Assembly: GCA_028824555.1 (NCBI GenBank) | Contig: JAPPDJ010000048.1 | Coordinates: forward strand, 1-64,000 | Direction of reading: 5' to 3' | Length of the DNA: 64,000 bases | Source: Gammaproteobacteria bacterium | GTDB taxonomy: Bacteria; Pseudomonadota; Gammaproteobacteria; Pseudomonadales; Azotimanducaceae | Shown here: positions 40,701-51,399 of the stretch, piece by piece | How the letters are laid out: every line of letters starts with the position of its first letter | Numbering within the stretch: the stretch's first letter is position 1 | The notes under the pieces: generated by a model | Told to the model about the DNA's origin: nothing | Databases searched by the model: none | Seen by the model: only the letters and a program-made list of their open reading frames with translations | Program-made: the position numbers and the translations under genes

Positions 40701-41960
40701 ATGTTCACGGAACCGGCAGTGGCGCTTGATGAGCGCGTGGAGTTGGCGTCGGCGGAATGGCTCGCCGAATCGGTGCGGTTCCTGGGCTCGCGCACCCGCG
40801 GACTGTCGTTGCCGGCGTTCTCCATCTCGGAACGTCTCGACAACCCGCCGCCGCACCTTGCCGCTTCGGATGCAGACGGGTTTGGCTACACGTTGCGCTT
40901 CGCTGGCGATGAGGTGACGGCAGAGGCCCGCCCGGACCCGAAGGCGGACTGCTACCGCGTTGCCGACTACACGGCGTCGGTGCTCTACGCCACCATCGTG
41001 TACGACGGCGATGCGCGGGAGCGGGCGGTGCGCCAGACTGGGTACATCACCGGCGAGGGACTAGGAGATTGGCAAGGCAGGATGCCGGACGATCCCATCT
41101 CACGCCTCTGCGGCGAACTGCACGATCACATGGCCGTGCGCACGGTGATGAGTCCGGACATCCGCCATCGCGCCGAGGCGTTGGGCCTAGCCGACAACCT
41201 CAGCGATCTGGACGAACGCGGCTACACCATCCTCCCGGGCGCGTTCACCGAGCAATTCGCCGACCAACTCCGCGCCGAGGCGCATCGCAACCACGACGCG
41301 GCGCCGCCGGATGTGGGCTTCCGCGCCACCATGCTGCTGAAGCGCGGCCGGCTGTGGGAGGAAGCGGTGCTGCACCCGTGGGTGCTAACGCTGATGGAGC
41401 ACCTGCTTGGCCGTGGCTGCCTCGTCTATCAATCCGACACCATCATCAAGGGTCCCGGCCTCGACACCCATCCGGGCCTGCACTCCGACTACGGCGCCTC
41501 GCGCATCCCGGAACCGTTCCCGGACTACTGCCTCGAAGCCACCGCCGTCTGGGCCATCGACGATTTCAGCCTGCCAAACGGCCCCACGGTGGTGATGCCG
41601 GGCAGCGTCGCCAAGCGCAGCCAAGCACCAAAAGGCGCAACCCGTGACGGAACCAAACCCCTCGTCATGGAACGAGGTTCCATTGCCCTATGGCACGGCG
41701 GCCTCTGGCACGGCGCCATGCCCCGTTCGGCCCCCGGCAAGCGCACCTCGCTCCACAACGCCTACTGCCGCCAGTTCATGCGGCCATTGGAACGCTACGA
41801 CGACATCCCCCAGGAGATCGTGGACCGCAACCCACCCGCCTTCGCCACCCTCTGCGGGCTGGACGATGCCTTTGGCAAGAGCGGCGACCACGGCGCAGAT
41901 TTCGAGCGGATGGGGTATGCCGCGAAGATGGGGTTCGGGGCAACCGCATTGCCCGGGTAG
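40701..41960 (+). CDS. Phytanoyl-CoA dioxygenase family protein, no. 4, with extra N-terminal domain
   Basis: 419 residues from an ATG preceded by AGGAGGAACG. Residues 150-400 are a PhyH oxygenase: LDERGYTILPGAF, H261-x-D263 in LHSDYGAS, and H337 in LWHGAMPRSAP with R346 nearby for 2-oxoglutarate. The first 150 residues are not part of that fold; FGYTLRFAGDEVTAEARPDPKADCYRVADYTASVL looks like an SCP2-type lipid-binding domain by pattern (a strand, A-D-x-x, and helix), which would suit a hydrophobic substrate. This is the weakest part of the call. It stands alone on the plus strand. Confidence 0.82.
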   Translation: MFTEPAVALDERVELASAEWLAESVRFLGSRTRGLSLPAFSISERLDNPPPHLAASDADGFGYTLRFAGDEVTAEARPDPKADCYRVADYTASVLYATIVYDGDARERAVRQTGYITGEGLGDWQGRMPDDPISRLCGELHDHMAVRTVMSPDIRHRAEALGLADNLSDLDERGYTILPGAFTEQFADQLRAEAHRNHDAAPPDVGFRATMLLKRGRLWEEAVLHPWVLTLMEHLLGRGCLVYQSDTIIKGPGLDTHPGLHSDYGASRIPEPFPDYCLEATAVWAIDDFSLPNGPTVVMPGSVAKRSQAPKGATRDGTKPLVMERGSIALWHGGLWHGAMPRSAPGKRTSLHNAYCRQFMRPLERYDDIPQEIVDRNPPAFATLCGLDDAFGKSGDHGADFERMGYAAKMGFGATALPG

Positions 41961-41980
41961 GGCCTCGCGACCCCTTCCGT

Positions 41981-42179
41981 AGGGGCGACCCTTGTGACCG
42001 CCCGTCCATGGGCAGCCGACGTCGTTCGACCAACACGGGTGGGGACAAGCCCCGCCCCTACCGGGACACTTGCGCGCCCTCGCGCAAATCCGGCAGCCGG
42101 ACAGGGCGACGCATGCGTCGCCCCTACAGGAAGGTGTCGGTCATGTCCCGGGCCGTAGGGGCGACGCATGCGTCGCCCT
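41981..42179. repeat. Cluster of family C and A palindromes
   Basis: Family C at 41981-42004 (GGGCGACCC/G...), 42103-42126 and 42156-42179 (GGGCGACGCATGCGTCGCCC); family A at 42041-42060 (GGGGACAAGCCCCGCCCC). Spacing is irregular, so this is not a CRISPR array. The gap 41961-42203 holds nothing else. Confidence 0.75.
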
Positions 42180-42203
42180 TCTTCGGGTGGCCTTCCTCAT
42201 GCG

Positions 42204-43844
42204 CTAGCGCAGATCCGGCAGCCGATACCCCCGCTCCTCCAAGTCCGCGCGGACGATTTTCTTGTCCATCTTGCCGGTGGAGGTTAGGGGGATTTGGTCC
42301 ACGTAGAGCACCTCGTCGGGTAGCTGCCACTTGGCGAAGGCGCTGGCGCAGTGGCCCAGGATGCTTGGCTGGTCCACTTCGGCGCCGGGTTCCAGGATCA
42401 CGAGGGCAACTGGGCGTTCATCCCATTTGGGGTGCGGCTGCGCGACGACGCAAGCCTGGGCGATGCCGGGCATGGCGACGATGTGGTTTTCGAGGTCCAC
42501 GCTGGAGATCCACTCGCCGCCGCTCTTGACGAGGTCCTTCGAGCGGTCGGCGATGATGAGGTATTCCTCCGGGTCGATCTTGCCGACGTCGCCGGTGATG
42601 AGCCAGTCCTCGTGGAAGCGGTCGGGCTGGGGATTCTTGTAGTACTCCGAGCAAATCCACGGCCCCCGCACCAGCACCTCGCCCACGGTCTCGCCATCGT
42701 GGGGCAGGCGATTGAAGTCCTCATCGAAGATGTCGAGTTCGAGGCCCGGCATGAGTTGGCCGGCCTTGGCGACGTTGGCGAGCTGCTCGTCGAGCGAGAG
42801 GCTCGGATGGGCGTGCTTCATCAGCCGCCGCGAGATGGTGGCGAGGGGGCTGGTTTCGGTCATGCCCCAGCCTTGGATCATCTCCGCGCCCAGGGCGTCG
42901 TGGAACCAGCGGATCAGCGATGGCGGCGGCGCGGAGCCGCCGCAGGTGAGCCGAGACAGGCGCGAGAGGTCGTATTGGTCGGGATTCGCCTCGACCACCG
43001 CCCGCACGCCTTGCCAGATGGTGGGCACGCCGGCTGAGAGCGTGACGCCCTCGTCCGCCATGAGCCGGGCGAGGCGTTCCGGTTGCATGAAGCGGTGTGG
43101 CATTACCTGCTTGCAGCCGAGCATGAGCGCGGCCCAAGGGACGCCCCAGCCCATGGCGTGGAACATCGGCACGATGCCGCACACGGTATCCGTGGCCGAC
43201 AGCCCCATGGCGTCGGTCATGCACACCGCCATGGTGTGCAGGTATTGCGAGCGATGCTCGTATTCCACGCCCTTGGGATTGCCCGTGGTTCCGCTGGTGT
43301 AGCAGAGCCCCAGCGGCGCGTTCTCGTCGAGTTCGGGCCAGTCGAATCGCGTCGGCTTGCCGGCGATGAAGGCCTCGTAGTCCACCGCATCCGCAACCTC
43401 GCACTTCCATTGGCCGGATTCATCCTCGTCCGCGACTACCACTTTCGTCACCGAGGGAATCCGCCCGGCAAGTTGGTTCAGGAGCGGCAAGGTGTCGGCG
43501 TCGGCGATGATGATCTGATCCTCGGCGTGGCCGATGATGTATTCGAGGTCAGCCGCCGAAAGCCGGATGTTGAGCGTGTGCAGCACCGCCCCCATGCCGG
43601 CGGCAGCGTGGTAGGCCTCCAGATGGCGCGCCCCGTTCCACATGAACGTGCCCACCCGGTCGCCAAGGCGCACCCCGGCATCCTTGAGCGCATGCGCCAA
43701 CTGGTGCGCTCGGTCGCGGGTTTCGCGCATGGTCTGCCGGCGGGTACCGTCGGCGACGGCGGTGACCACCTCCGTGTCCGGCGACACGGTGGCGCCCCGG
43801 TCGATCAGCCGCGACATCAAAAGCGGCGTGTGCTGCATGGCCAT
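42204..43844 (-). CDS. AMP-forming acyl-CoA synthetase
   Basis: 546 residues from MAMQHTPLLM; GGAGAG precedes this ATG, and a start 30 bases upstream is less likely. Adenylation motifs are all there: YTSGTTGNPKG (about 185), GWGMTETSP, TGDVGKIDPEEYLIIADRSKDLVKSGGEWIS (hinge and A8) and the catalytic lysine in LTSTGKMDK near the end. It makes an acyl-CoA from an acid, ATP and CoA, as do long- or medium-chain fatty-acid ligases, in the cytoplasm. The tail ends LEERGYRLPDLR. Nearest gene on the same strand is dinG, 123 bases upstream. Confidence 0.92.
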   Translation of the reverse strand: MAMQHTPLLMSRLIDRGATVSPDTEVVTAVADGTRRQTMRETRDRAHQLAHALKDAGVRLGDRVGTFMWNGARHLEAYHAAAGMGAVLHTLNIRLSAADLEYIIGHAEDQIIIADADTLPLLNQLAGRIPSVTKVVVADEDESGQWKCEVADAVDYEAFIAGKPTRFDWPELDENAPLGLCYTSGTTGNPKGVEYEHRSQYLHTMAVCMTDAMGLSATDTVCGIVPMFHAMGWGVPWAALMLGCKQVMPHRFMQPERLARLMADEGVTLSAGVPTIWQGVRAVVEANPDQYDLSRLSRLTCGGSAPPPSLIRWFHDALGAEMIQGWGMTETSPLATISRRLMKHAHPSLSLDEQLANVAKAGQLMPGLELDIFDEDFNRLPHDGETVGEVLVRGPWICSEYYKNPQPDRFHEDWLITGDVGKIDPEEYLIIADRSKDLVKSGGEWISSVDLENHIVAMPGIAQACVVAQPHPKWDERPVALVILEPGAEVDQPSILGHCASAFAKWQLPDEVLYVDQIPLTSTGKMDKKIVRADLEERGYRLPDLR

Positions 43845-43967
43845 GAACCGGCTCTCCTTCCCTTGCGGACACAAAGGCGGCGCAGTTTACCGATGGATGC
43901 TTGCCGGAGAGACGGACTTTTTCGGGAGGGGGTTTTCCGGGGCGGGTGGCGTGGCCCGCATGTGGCG

Positions 43968-46073
43968 CTAATCGGCGTCGAAGTCCATGCGGTAGGGCGG
44001 CAGCGTGTCCAGCAGCGAGCGACCGTAACGACGGGTGACGATGCGGCGGTCCAGGAGCGTAATGCGGCCGGTGTCGGTGTCGCTGCGGATGAGGCGGCCG
44101 CAGGCTTGCACGAGGCGGAGCGAGGTGTCGGGAACGGACATCTCGTAGAAGGGGTTGCGGCCGTTCGACTCGAGCCACTCGGCCAGAGCCTCGTCAAGCG
44201 GGTCGTCCGGCGCCTGAAACGGCAGCTTCGAGAGGATGACGTGGCGGCAGTAGTCGCCCGGCAGGTCCACGCCTTCGGTGAAGCTGCCGAGGCCGAAGAT
44301 GTAGCTCTTGCCGCCGCCGTCGATTGCCTTGCGGTGTCTTTCGAGCAGGCGACGCTTGGAGCCGTCGCCTTGCAACAGGCAGTGGCGCAAGAGCTCGCTC
44401 GGCAGCGCTTCCACCACGGCGCGGAACTGGCGCCATGAGGTGAATAGGACCAGGGCGCTCGATTCCTGCGCGAGGAGATCCGGCAGGCGTGCCGTCACTT
44501 CGAGGGTGTGGGCGTCAAAGTTGCCGGCATCGGCGGCCATGCGCGGAACGGTGAACGTGGCAACGTTGGGGAAGTCGAAGGGGCTCGGGATGCGCATTTG
44601 CTCCACTTCGGCATCGAGCCCGGATCGCTCGATGAAGCGCTCGAAACTGCCGAGGGCGCAAAGTGTCGCGGATGTGGCCACGGCACCGTGGCAGGCGTCC
44701 CACAGCGCCTTGTGCAGGATGGTGCCCGGGTCGACCGGGGCGCTTGCAAGTTCGACGTCGCCCTGGCCTTGGCGCACGCCCTGGAAGGCAATGCGGGTGG
44801 CCCAGCGGGCGTTGAGTTCGTCCTGTTCGCTGTGTGGCTTGGCGTAGTCGGCGAAGAGTGCGCCGCTCGCCTCGGCCCGATGCAGCAGTGTACCGAGGAC
44901 GGGCAGCCAGTCGCCAGCCTGGTCCGCGTTCTGCCACGGGCGGCCGCCGTCCATGACCTCTTCAAGATTCTCGTGTAGCTCAGCAAGGGTCTTGGCCATG
45001 CTGTCAAAGTAGGTGGCTAGGGGTTCGGCAAGCTCCTGAAGTTCCTCAGGGACGCGACCGTGCGGGAAGCGGCAGACCCCTTCGCGCTCGTCGCGGCCAC
45101 GAAACTCAAGCCCCTCCGCCAGTTGCAGTGCCTGATCGAGCAACTGCCCGGCGACCTCCACCTCGCCGGTGAGGCGGGTGGCGGCGGCCACCACCTCTGG
45201 CGGCCGGGCAAAACGCTGCGCCATGGTGGCGACGGCGGCGGACATCTGCTCCAGCCAACCGGCTGACCCGCGCAGCCGCGCTTGCGCCGCGAAGTGCTGC
45301 TGCGTCTTCTCCGGCAGGTGGTGGGCTTCGTCGAGAATGAAGATGGTCTCTTCGGGTTCCGGCAGCACGACGCCGCCGCCGAGGGCCAGGTCCGCCAGCA
45401 CCAGGTCGTGGTTCGCCACCACCACATTGGCATCGCGGGTCTTGGCGCGAGCGCGGAAGAACGGACACTCGCGGAAGTGCTCGCAGCGGTTCTTGCTGCA
45501 TCCTCGGTGGTCGGTGGTGACTGCCGACCACACCGGCGGCGCTACCGGTTCGTCCCAACTGTCGAGCTCGCCGTCCCACTTGCGCTCGTCGAACTCCGCC
45601 CACATGCGGCGGTACAGCTCCAAGTCCTCCTCGCCGGGCTGGGAGAACATCGCCATCTGCCGGTTCGGGTCCGCGGCAAGCTGCTCCTGCAAGCGCTTCG
45701 GACACACGTAGCGCCCGCGCCCCTTGGCCAGGGCAAAGGTGAAGTCGAGCTCGCCGTGGCGCTTGAGGTCGGGCAGGTCCTGCAGCACCACCTGCTCCTG
45801 CAACGCCACGGTGGCCGTGGAGACGACGACGCGCTTTTCCGTGGCGAGGGCCAAGGGGATGACGCCGAGGCAATAGGCGAGTGTCTTGCCGGTGCCGGTG
45901 CCGGCCTCGACGACGCATATGCGGTTGTCGGCACTCGCCATCTGCCGCGCGACAAGGGCGATCATCTGCCGCTGCCCCTTGCGGGCACGGAAGCCACGGC
46001 CCGCCAGCCAGCGCCGGTAGGCCGACTGGATGTTCTCCTTGTGCGCTTCGGTCAGGCCGCCCTGCGCGGTCAT
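43968..46073 (-). CDS. dinG: DinG-family ATP-dependent DNA helicase
   Basis: 701 residues, the length of Escherichia coli DinG. Helicase motifs: RKGQRQMIALVARQM (Q-like), AGTGTGKTLAY (I), STATVALQEQ (Ia), DEAHH (II; a DEAH box), ATSATLC (III), SFTEGVDLPG (V) and QACGRLIRSD (VI). Four cysteines for the iron-sulfur cluster lie in the usual place: RYVCP, GCSKNRCEHFRECPFF. DinG unwinds DNA 5' to 3' and resolves R-loops and displaced strands. The start was chosen because the frame continues far upstream into a repeat and the gene facing it. It diverges from the sorbosone-dehydrogenase-like gene with a family B half arm (46107-46130) in the gap. Confidence 0.92.
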   Translation of the reverse strand: MTAQGGLTEAHKENIQSAYRRWLAGRGFRARKGQRQMIALVARQMASADNRICVVEAGTGTGKTLAYCLGVIPLALATEKRVVVSTATVALQEQVVLQDLPDLKRHGELDFTFALAKGRGRYVCPKRLQEQLAADPNRQMAMFSQPGEEDLELYRRMWAEFDERKWDGELDSWDEPVAPPVWSAVTTDHRGCSKNRCEHFRECPFFRARAKTRDANVVVANHDLVLADLALGGGVVLPEPEETIFILDEAHHLPEKTQQHFAAQARLRGSAGWLEQMSAAVATMAQRFARPPEVVAAATRLTGEVEVAGQLLDQALQLAEGLEFRGRDEREGVCRFPHGRVPEELQELAEPLATYFDSMAKTLAELHENLEEVMDGGRPWQNADQAGDWLPVLGTLLHRAEASGALFADYAKPHSEQDELNARWATRIAFQGVRQGQGDVELASAPVDPGTILHKALWDACHGAVATSATLCALGSFERFIERSGLDAEVEQMRIPSPFDFPNVATFTVPRMAADAGNFDAHTLEVTARLPDLLAQESSALVLFTSWRQFRAVVEALPSELLRHCLLQGDGSKRRLLERHRKAIDGGGKSYIFGLGSFTEGVDLPGDYCRHVILSKLPFQAPDDPLDEALAEWLESNGRNPFYEMSVPDTSLRLVQACGRLIRSDTDTGRITLLDRRIVTRRYGRSLLDTLPPYRMDFDAD

Positions 46074-46167
46074 CGTCTGCGTCCCCTTCACGGGCCTCGG
46101 GGGTGAGGCGCCCTCGCCCCAAAAAGGGCCCTTGCTCGCTCCGCGCCGATAGCCAACACTGGCCGCC

Positions 46168-47250
46168 ATGAACATTGTAATTCCGAGATGCGTTGCGGTG
46201 GCCCTGTCACTGGCGGCAACGGTGGTTGCGCTGGCTGACGCCGGCGATGGCTTCAAGCTTGATGTGGTCACCGACGACGTGCCGAGTGCGCGGCAGATGG
46301 CGGAGTCATCATCGGGCCTGCTGTTCGTGGGGTCGTTCCGTGCTGGTCGCGTATATGCGGTGGTGCCGGCGGCAGGTGGCCAGGCGGAGGTGGTTACCGT
46401 CGCCGAAGGGTTGACGCTGCCAAGCGGGGTGGCGCTCAAGGGTGGCGACCTCTATGTGGCGGCGCTGGATCGGGTGCTGCGCTATCCGAACATCGAGGCG
46501 ACGTTCCGAGATCGACCGACGCCCCAGATTGTCACGGACGCGCTGCCGGACGAGACGCACCATGGCTGGAAGTATCTGTCGGTGGGGCCCGACGGCCATC
46601 TCTACGTTCCCGTCGGTGCGCCGTGCAACATCTGCGAGTCCGCAGATGCGCGCTTCGCCAGCATTCTGCGCATGGACCCCGACACGGGCGAGACTTCGGT
46701 CTATGCCGCCGGGGTACGCAACTCCGTCGGCATGGCGTGGCACCCCGAAACGGACGAACTGTGGTTCTCCGACAACGGCCGCGACTGGCTCGGTGACGAC
46801 CTGCCGCCGGAAGAGATCAATCGCGTGCAGAAACCGGGCGCGCACTACGGCTATCCCTACATCCACGGCGACGACATTGCCGACCCGGAGTTCGGCGCCG
46901 GCCACGACCCAGAGGACTATGTGGTCCCGGAGGTCGCCATCCAAGCCCACGCGGCGGCGCTGGGCCTCGCCTTCTACACGGGCGATCAGTTCCCGGCCGA
47001 GTGGCAGGGCGCCCTCTTCATCGCCGAGCACGGCTCCTGGAACCGTTCGTCGAAGGTGGGCTATCGGGTGAGCGTCGTCCGGTTCGATGGCGCCACGCCA
47101 AGCTATGCGCCGTTCCTGGATGTTTGGCTCAAGGATGAGAATGCCACGGCCCGCCCCAACGACGTGCTGGTGGCCCGGGACGGAACGTTGCTCATCTCCG
47201 ACGACTTCGGCGGACGCATCTTCCGGGTGACCCACCAGCCCGACGGCTAG
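46168..47250 (+). CDS. Secreted sorbosone-dehydrogenase-like beta-propeller protein
   Basis: 360 residues. A signal peptide (CVAVALSLAATVVALADAG; cut near A-D-A) is followed by a six-bladed propeller, with SGLLFVGSFRAGRVYAVVP, LPSGVALKGGDLYVAALDRV, HHGWKYLSVGPDGHLYVPVGAPCNIC, GMAWHPETDELWFSDNGRDWLG, HYGYPYIHGD and IAEHGSWNRSSKVGYRV as the marks. These match the L-sorbosone/PQQ-dependent glucose-dehydrogenase group; the calcium and PQQ residues in the D-N-G-R-D turn are present. It would oxidise a sugar or alcohol in the periplasm with PQQ as cofactor if the cell has it. A cytochrome c acceptor may be the c5-like lipoprotein. Confidence 0.87.
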   Translation: MNIVIPRCVAVALSLAATVVALADAGDGFKLDVVTDDVPSARQMAESSSGLLFVGSFRAGRVYAVVPAAGGQAEVVTVAEGLTLPSGVALKGGDLYVAALDRVLRYPNIEATFRDRPTPQIVTDALPDETHHGWKYLSVGPDGHLYVPVGAPCNICESADARFASILRMDPDTGETSVYAAGVRNSVGMAWHPETDELWFSDNGRDWLGDDLPPEEINRVQKPGAHYGYPYIHGDDIADPEFGAGHDPEDYVVPEVAIQAHAAALGLAFYTGDQFPAEWQGALFIAEHGSWNRSSKVGYRVSVVRFDGATPSYAPFLDVWLKDENATARPNDVLVARDGTLLISDDFGGRIFRVTHQPDG

Positions 47251-47300
47251 ATTCGAATGGGGCAATGATCACGGTCTTCCTTGCGTCCCAGAGGGCTTCG

Positions 47301-47377
47301 TAGGCGGCGGGCTTGCCCCGTCCCATGTCGAGTTCGTCGACGCATTCAAGACGGGCGACCACAAGGGTCGCCCCTAC
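47301..47377. repeat. Family A and C palindromes
   Basis: Family A at 47301-47327 (CGGCGGGCTTGCCCCG, imperfect) and family C at 47353-47376 (GGGCGACCACAAGGGTCGCCC, imperfect). They lie between two convergent genes and may help end transcription. Confidence 0.6.
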
Positions 47378-47421
47378 GGGGAATGCACCACACATGCCTC
47401 GTCGGTCGAGGCGGAGTCTCG

Positions 47422-48054
47422 TTAGCCGAAGATGCGCCAGCGGCGGAGGCGGCAGTTGTCGAGTTGGCTGCGGTAGCGGCTGGCGCGAGCGCTGACGTTG
47501 CCGGCGGCGCTCTTGAGCCACCCCTTGCGTTGCCAGGTGCCGCGGCGGTAGCCGCCGATGCCGTCGTGGTAGGCGAGATAGAGTCGGCGAGCGTCGGTGC
47601 GGTGGATGCCGAGTTCGCGATTGGCACGAGCGAGGTACCAGCCGATGAAGTCCACCGCGTCGTCGAAGTCGTCGCGGTCCACAAAGCGGCGCGTGGTGGC
47701 GCGCTTGTAGTCGGCCCAGGTTTCATCGGTCGCCTGGGCGTAACCATAGGCGCTCGATGGCCGCCGCCACGGGATGATCCAGAGCAGGCGCTTGCGCGGT
47801 GGGCGAGCATCGGCGACGTAGCTCGACTCCTGATACATCACTGCCATCATCACGGCTGGGGACATCGCCCAGCGCTTTTCCGCCGCCTGCGCAGCGCGAT
47901 ACCAAGACGGCCGCTCCTGAAAGATGCTGCACAGGTTGTTGGGTGATTTCGGTGGGGTTGAGATGCAACCGGCGAGTAGGCTGACGAACAGGACCACGAG
48001 CAGCGCGCGCCCTGGGAGGCAAGGCGCCCTGCCTTCGCTTGGGGAGCTTCGCAT
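47422..48054 (-). CDS. Lytic transglycosylase-like lipoprotein (SLT domain)
   Basis: 210 residues from MRSSPSEGRAPC. A hydrophobic signal ends in a lipobox VSLLAGC (Cys29 or so), so the mature protein is lipid-anchored. The SLT fold shows the catalytic Glu in AVMYQESSY, the SSAYGYAQATDETW turn and YLAYHDGIGGYRRGTW, as in the MltC/EmtA and soluble SLT group. It cuts the glycan chains of peptidoglycan with ring closure. The frame upstream is a repeat, so this Met is preferred; it lies in the same direction as ligA-zipA-smc and 229 bases beyond ligA's stop, with a family B repeat between. Confidence 0.85.
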   Translation of the reverse strand: MRSSPSEGRAPCLPGRALLVVLFVSLLAGCISTPPKSPNNLCSIFQERPSWYRAAQAAEKRWAMSPAVMMAVMYQESSYVADARPPRKRLLWIIPWRRPSSAYGYAQATDETWADYKRATTRRFVDRDDFDDAVDFIGWYLARANRELGIHRTDARRLYLAYHDGIGGYRRGTWQRKGWLKSAAGNVSARASRYRSQLDNCRLRRWRIFG

Positions 48055-48083
48055 AGGTCCCGTTCGCGGACGCGGACCTCTTC

Positions 48084-48250
48084 GGAGGGAGGGCGTCCCG
48101 CCCTCCATCGCGCCGCAAGGCGCGTCCCGTCGCAGAGGCCGATCGAGGCAAACGGGTTGAGCTACCGTGCCTTGGTGCAGCCGAAGGGAGGAGCTTCTCG
48201 AGGCAGTCCCGCCCTTTTTGGCGCGGCGGAGGGCGGGACGCCCTCCCTCC
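48084..48250. repeat. Family B paired-palindrome element
   Basis: Inverted arms at 48084-48106 and 48228-48250 (GGAGGGCG-TCC-CGCCCTCC), with GCGCCGCAAGGCGC in the core. The element fills most of the gap 48055-48283 between the lipoprotein and ligA genes. Confidence 0.78.
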
Positions 48251-48283
48251 GAAGAGGGCGACGACACGCTTGACGGTCCAAGG

Positions 48284-50350
<2,067 letters not shown>

Positions 50351-51253
50351 CTATGGCCGCTGCGACATCTGCCGGCGGGCGAACTCGGCCACGCGGCTGC
50401 GGCAGTGCTCGATGGTCTGGTAGCTCATGGCGTTCAGCTCCTCGTCCTTGAGGGTGCCGCCGAGGGCCGTTTCGAGGGCGCGCGCCGTTGTCAGCATGGC
50501 GTTGAACGCGGCGATCGGGTCATCCGGGCCGGGAAGCGTCATGGTGGCCACGACGGCCGGAGTCGAGAACTCGCTCATGGCGGCAAGGTCGAAAGTGCCC
50601 GGCTCAGTGCCGTTCACCACCATGAACTGGCTGCTGCTGCCGTCGCGCCGATGGAACACGTTACGGGCGCCGTATTCGAGCCTGGCGTCAGTGAATGCGC
50701 GCAGGAGGTCGTCACCGGAGAAGCGTTCGTCATCCTTGGCAACCACCCAGATGGCAACGTATTCGCGGGCGGCGGCGTCCGTTTCTTCGCGGGATTCCGC
50801 GCGCCGGGGGCCGGCGCCCGACGAACGCGCTCTCGCACCCGTCACGGACCGCGCCTTGGACACGGTTTCTTCGACTTCCTCGGGAGCTTGCCCCGGATCC
50901 GGCGACGGCACGTGCGACTCCTCCGCGACCCCTGCCGTGCTGGCCGACTCCGGCGCTTCCTCCACGCTGCCCTGGGCTTCCGGGGCCGCGATGTGTGGCT
51001 CGGTGCGCTGCGCCGTCACGCCACCCTCCTGGCCCCGCTCCGGCGCATCGGCATCGACGGATGCTGGCGGCGGCGCGATGGGGTCGCGGTCGTCTTCCGC
51101 ACCCCAGAGCGTCGCGACGGACGTCGGCTCCGCCGACGCGTCGTCGTCTGGCTGCTGACGCCCTCGCCAGGCCCGCCAGACGTGGTGGCTGACGATGGCG
51201 ACAATCAGCAGCACGCCGACCGCCACGATGATGTACTTGATGTCGAGATCCAT
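50351..51253 (-). CDS. zipA: Cell division protein ZipA
   Basis: 300 residues. One N-terminal membrane helix (YIIVAVGVLLIVAIVSHHVW, about 7-26) with the short end outside, then a long acidic, proline/alanine-rich linker to about residue 155, then the C-terminal FtsZ-binding domain (EYVAIWVVAKDDERFSGDDLLRAF ... GTFDLAAMSEFSTPAVVATMTLP). It ties the FtsZ ring to the inner membrane in gammaproteobacteria, and its position between smc and ligA is the usual one in that group. The gap to smc, 51254-51399, has no gene. Confidence 0.93.
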   Translation of the reverse strand: MDLDIKYIIVAVGVLLIVAIVSHHVWRAWRGRQQPDDDASAEPTSVATLWGAEDDRDPIAPPPASVDADAPERGQEGGVTAQRTEPHIAAPEAQGSVEEAPESASTAGVAEESHVPSPDPGQAPEEVEETVSKARSVTGARARSSGAGPRRAESREETDAAAREYVAIWVVAKDDERFSGDDLLRAFTDARLEYGARNVFHRRDGSSSQFMVVNGTEPGTFDLAAMSEFSTPAVVATMTLPGPDDPIAAFNAMLTTARALETALGGTLKDEELNAMSYQTIEHCRSRVAEFARRQMSQRP

Positions 51254-51399
51254 GCTCGGCTCGTTCTCCTACGCCGCCAAACCCCACCTGCCCATGACCT
51301 TGCGGCCGAATGCCAGCGGCGGCGCCGACGATGGTGTGCATTCTACGGCCAAGCGGAAACGCTCCGGGCGTTCGCTGGGACGGCTAGCAGCCGTGTCCC

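Noticed and set aside
41981-42179. Repeats that could suggest a CRISPR array
   Set aside because: Units are of two families, spacing is irregular and there are no cas genes.
43083-44438. 451-codon plus-strand frame across the acyl-CoA ligase and dinG genes
   Set aside because: Crosses two clear genes on the other strand; composition is of the shadow type.
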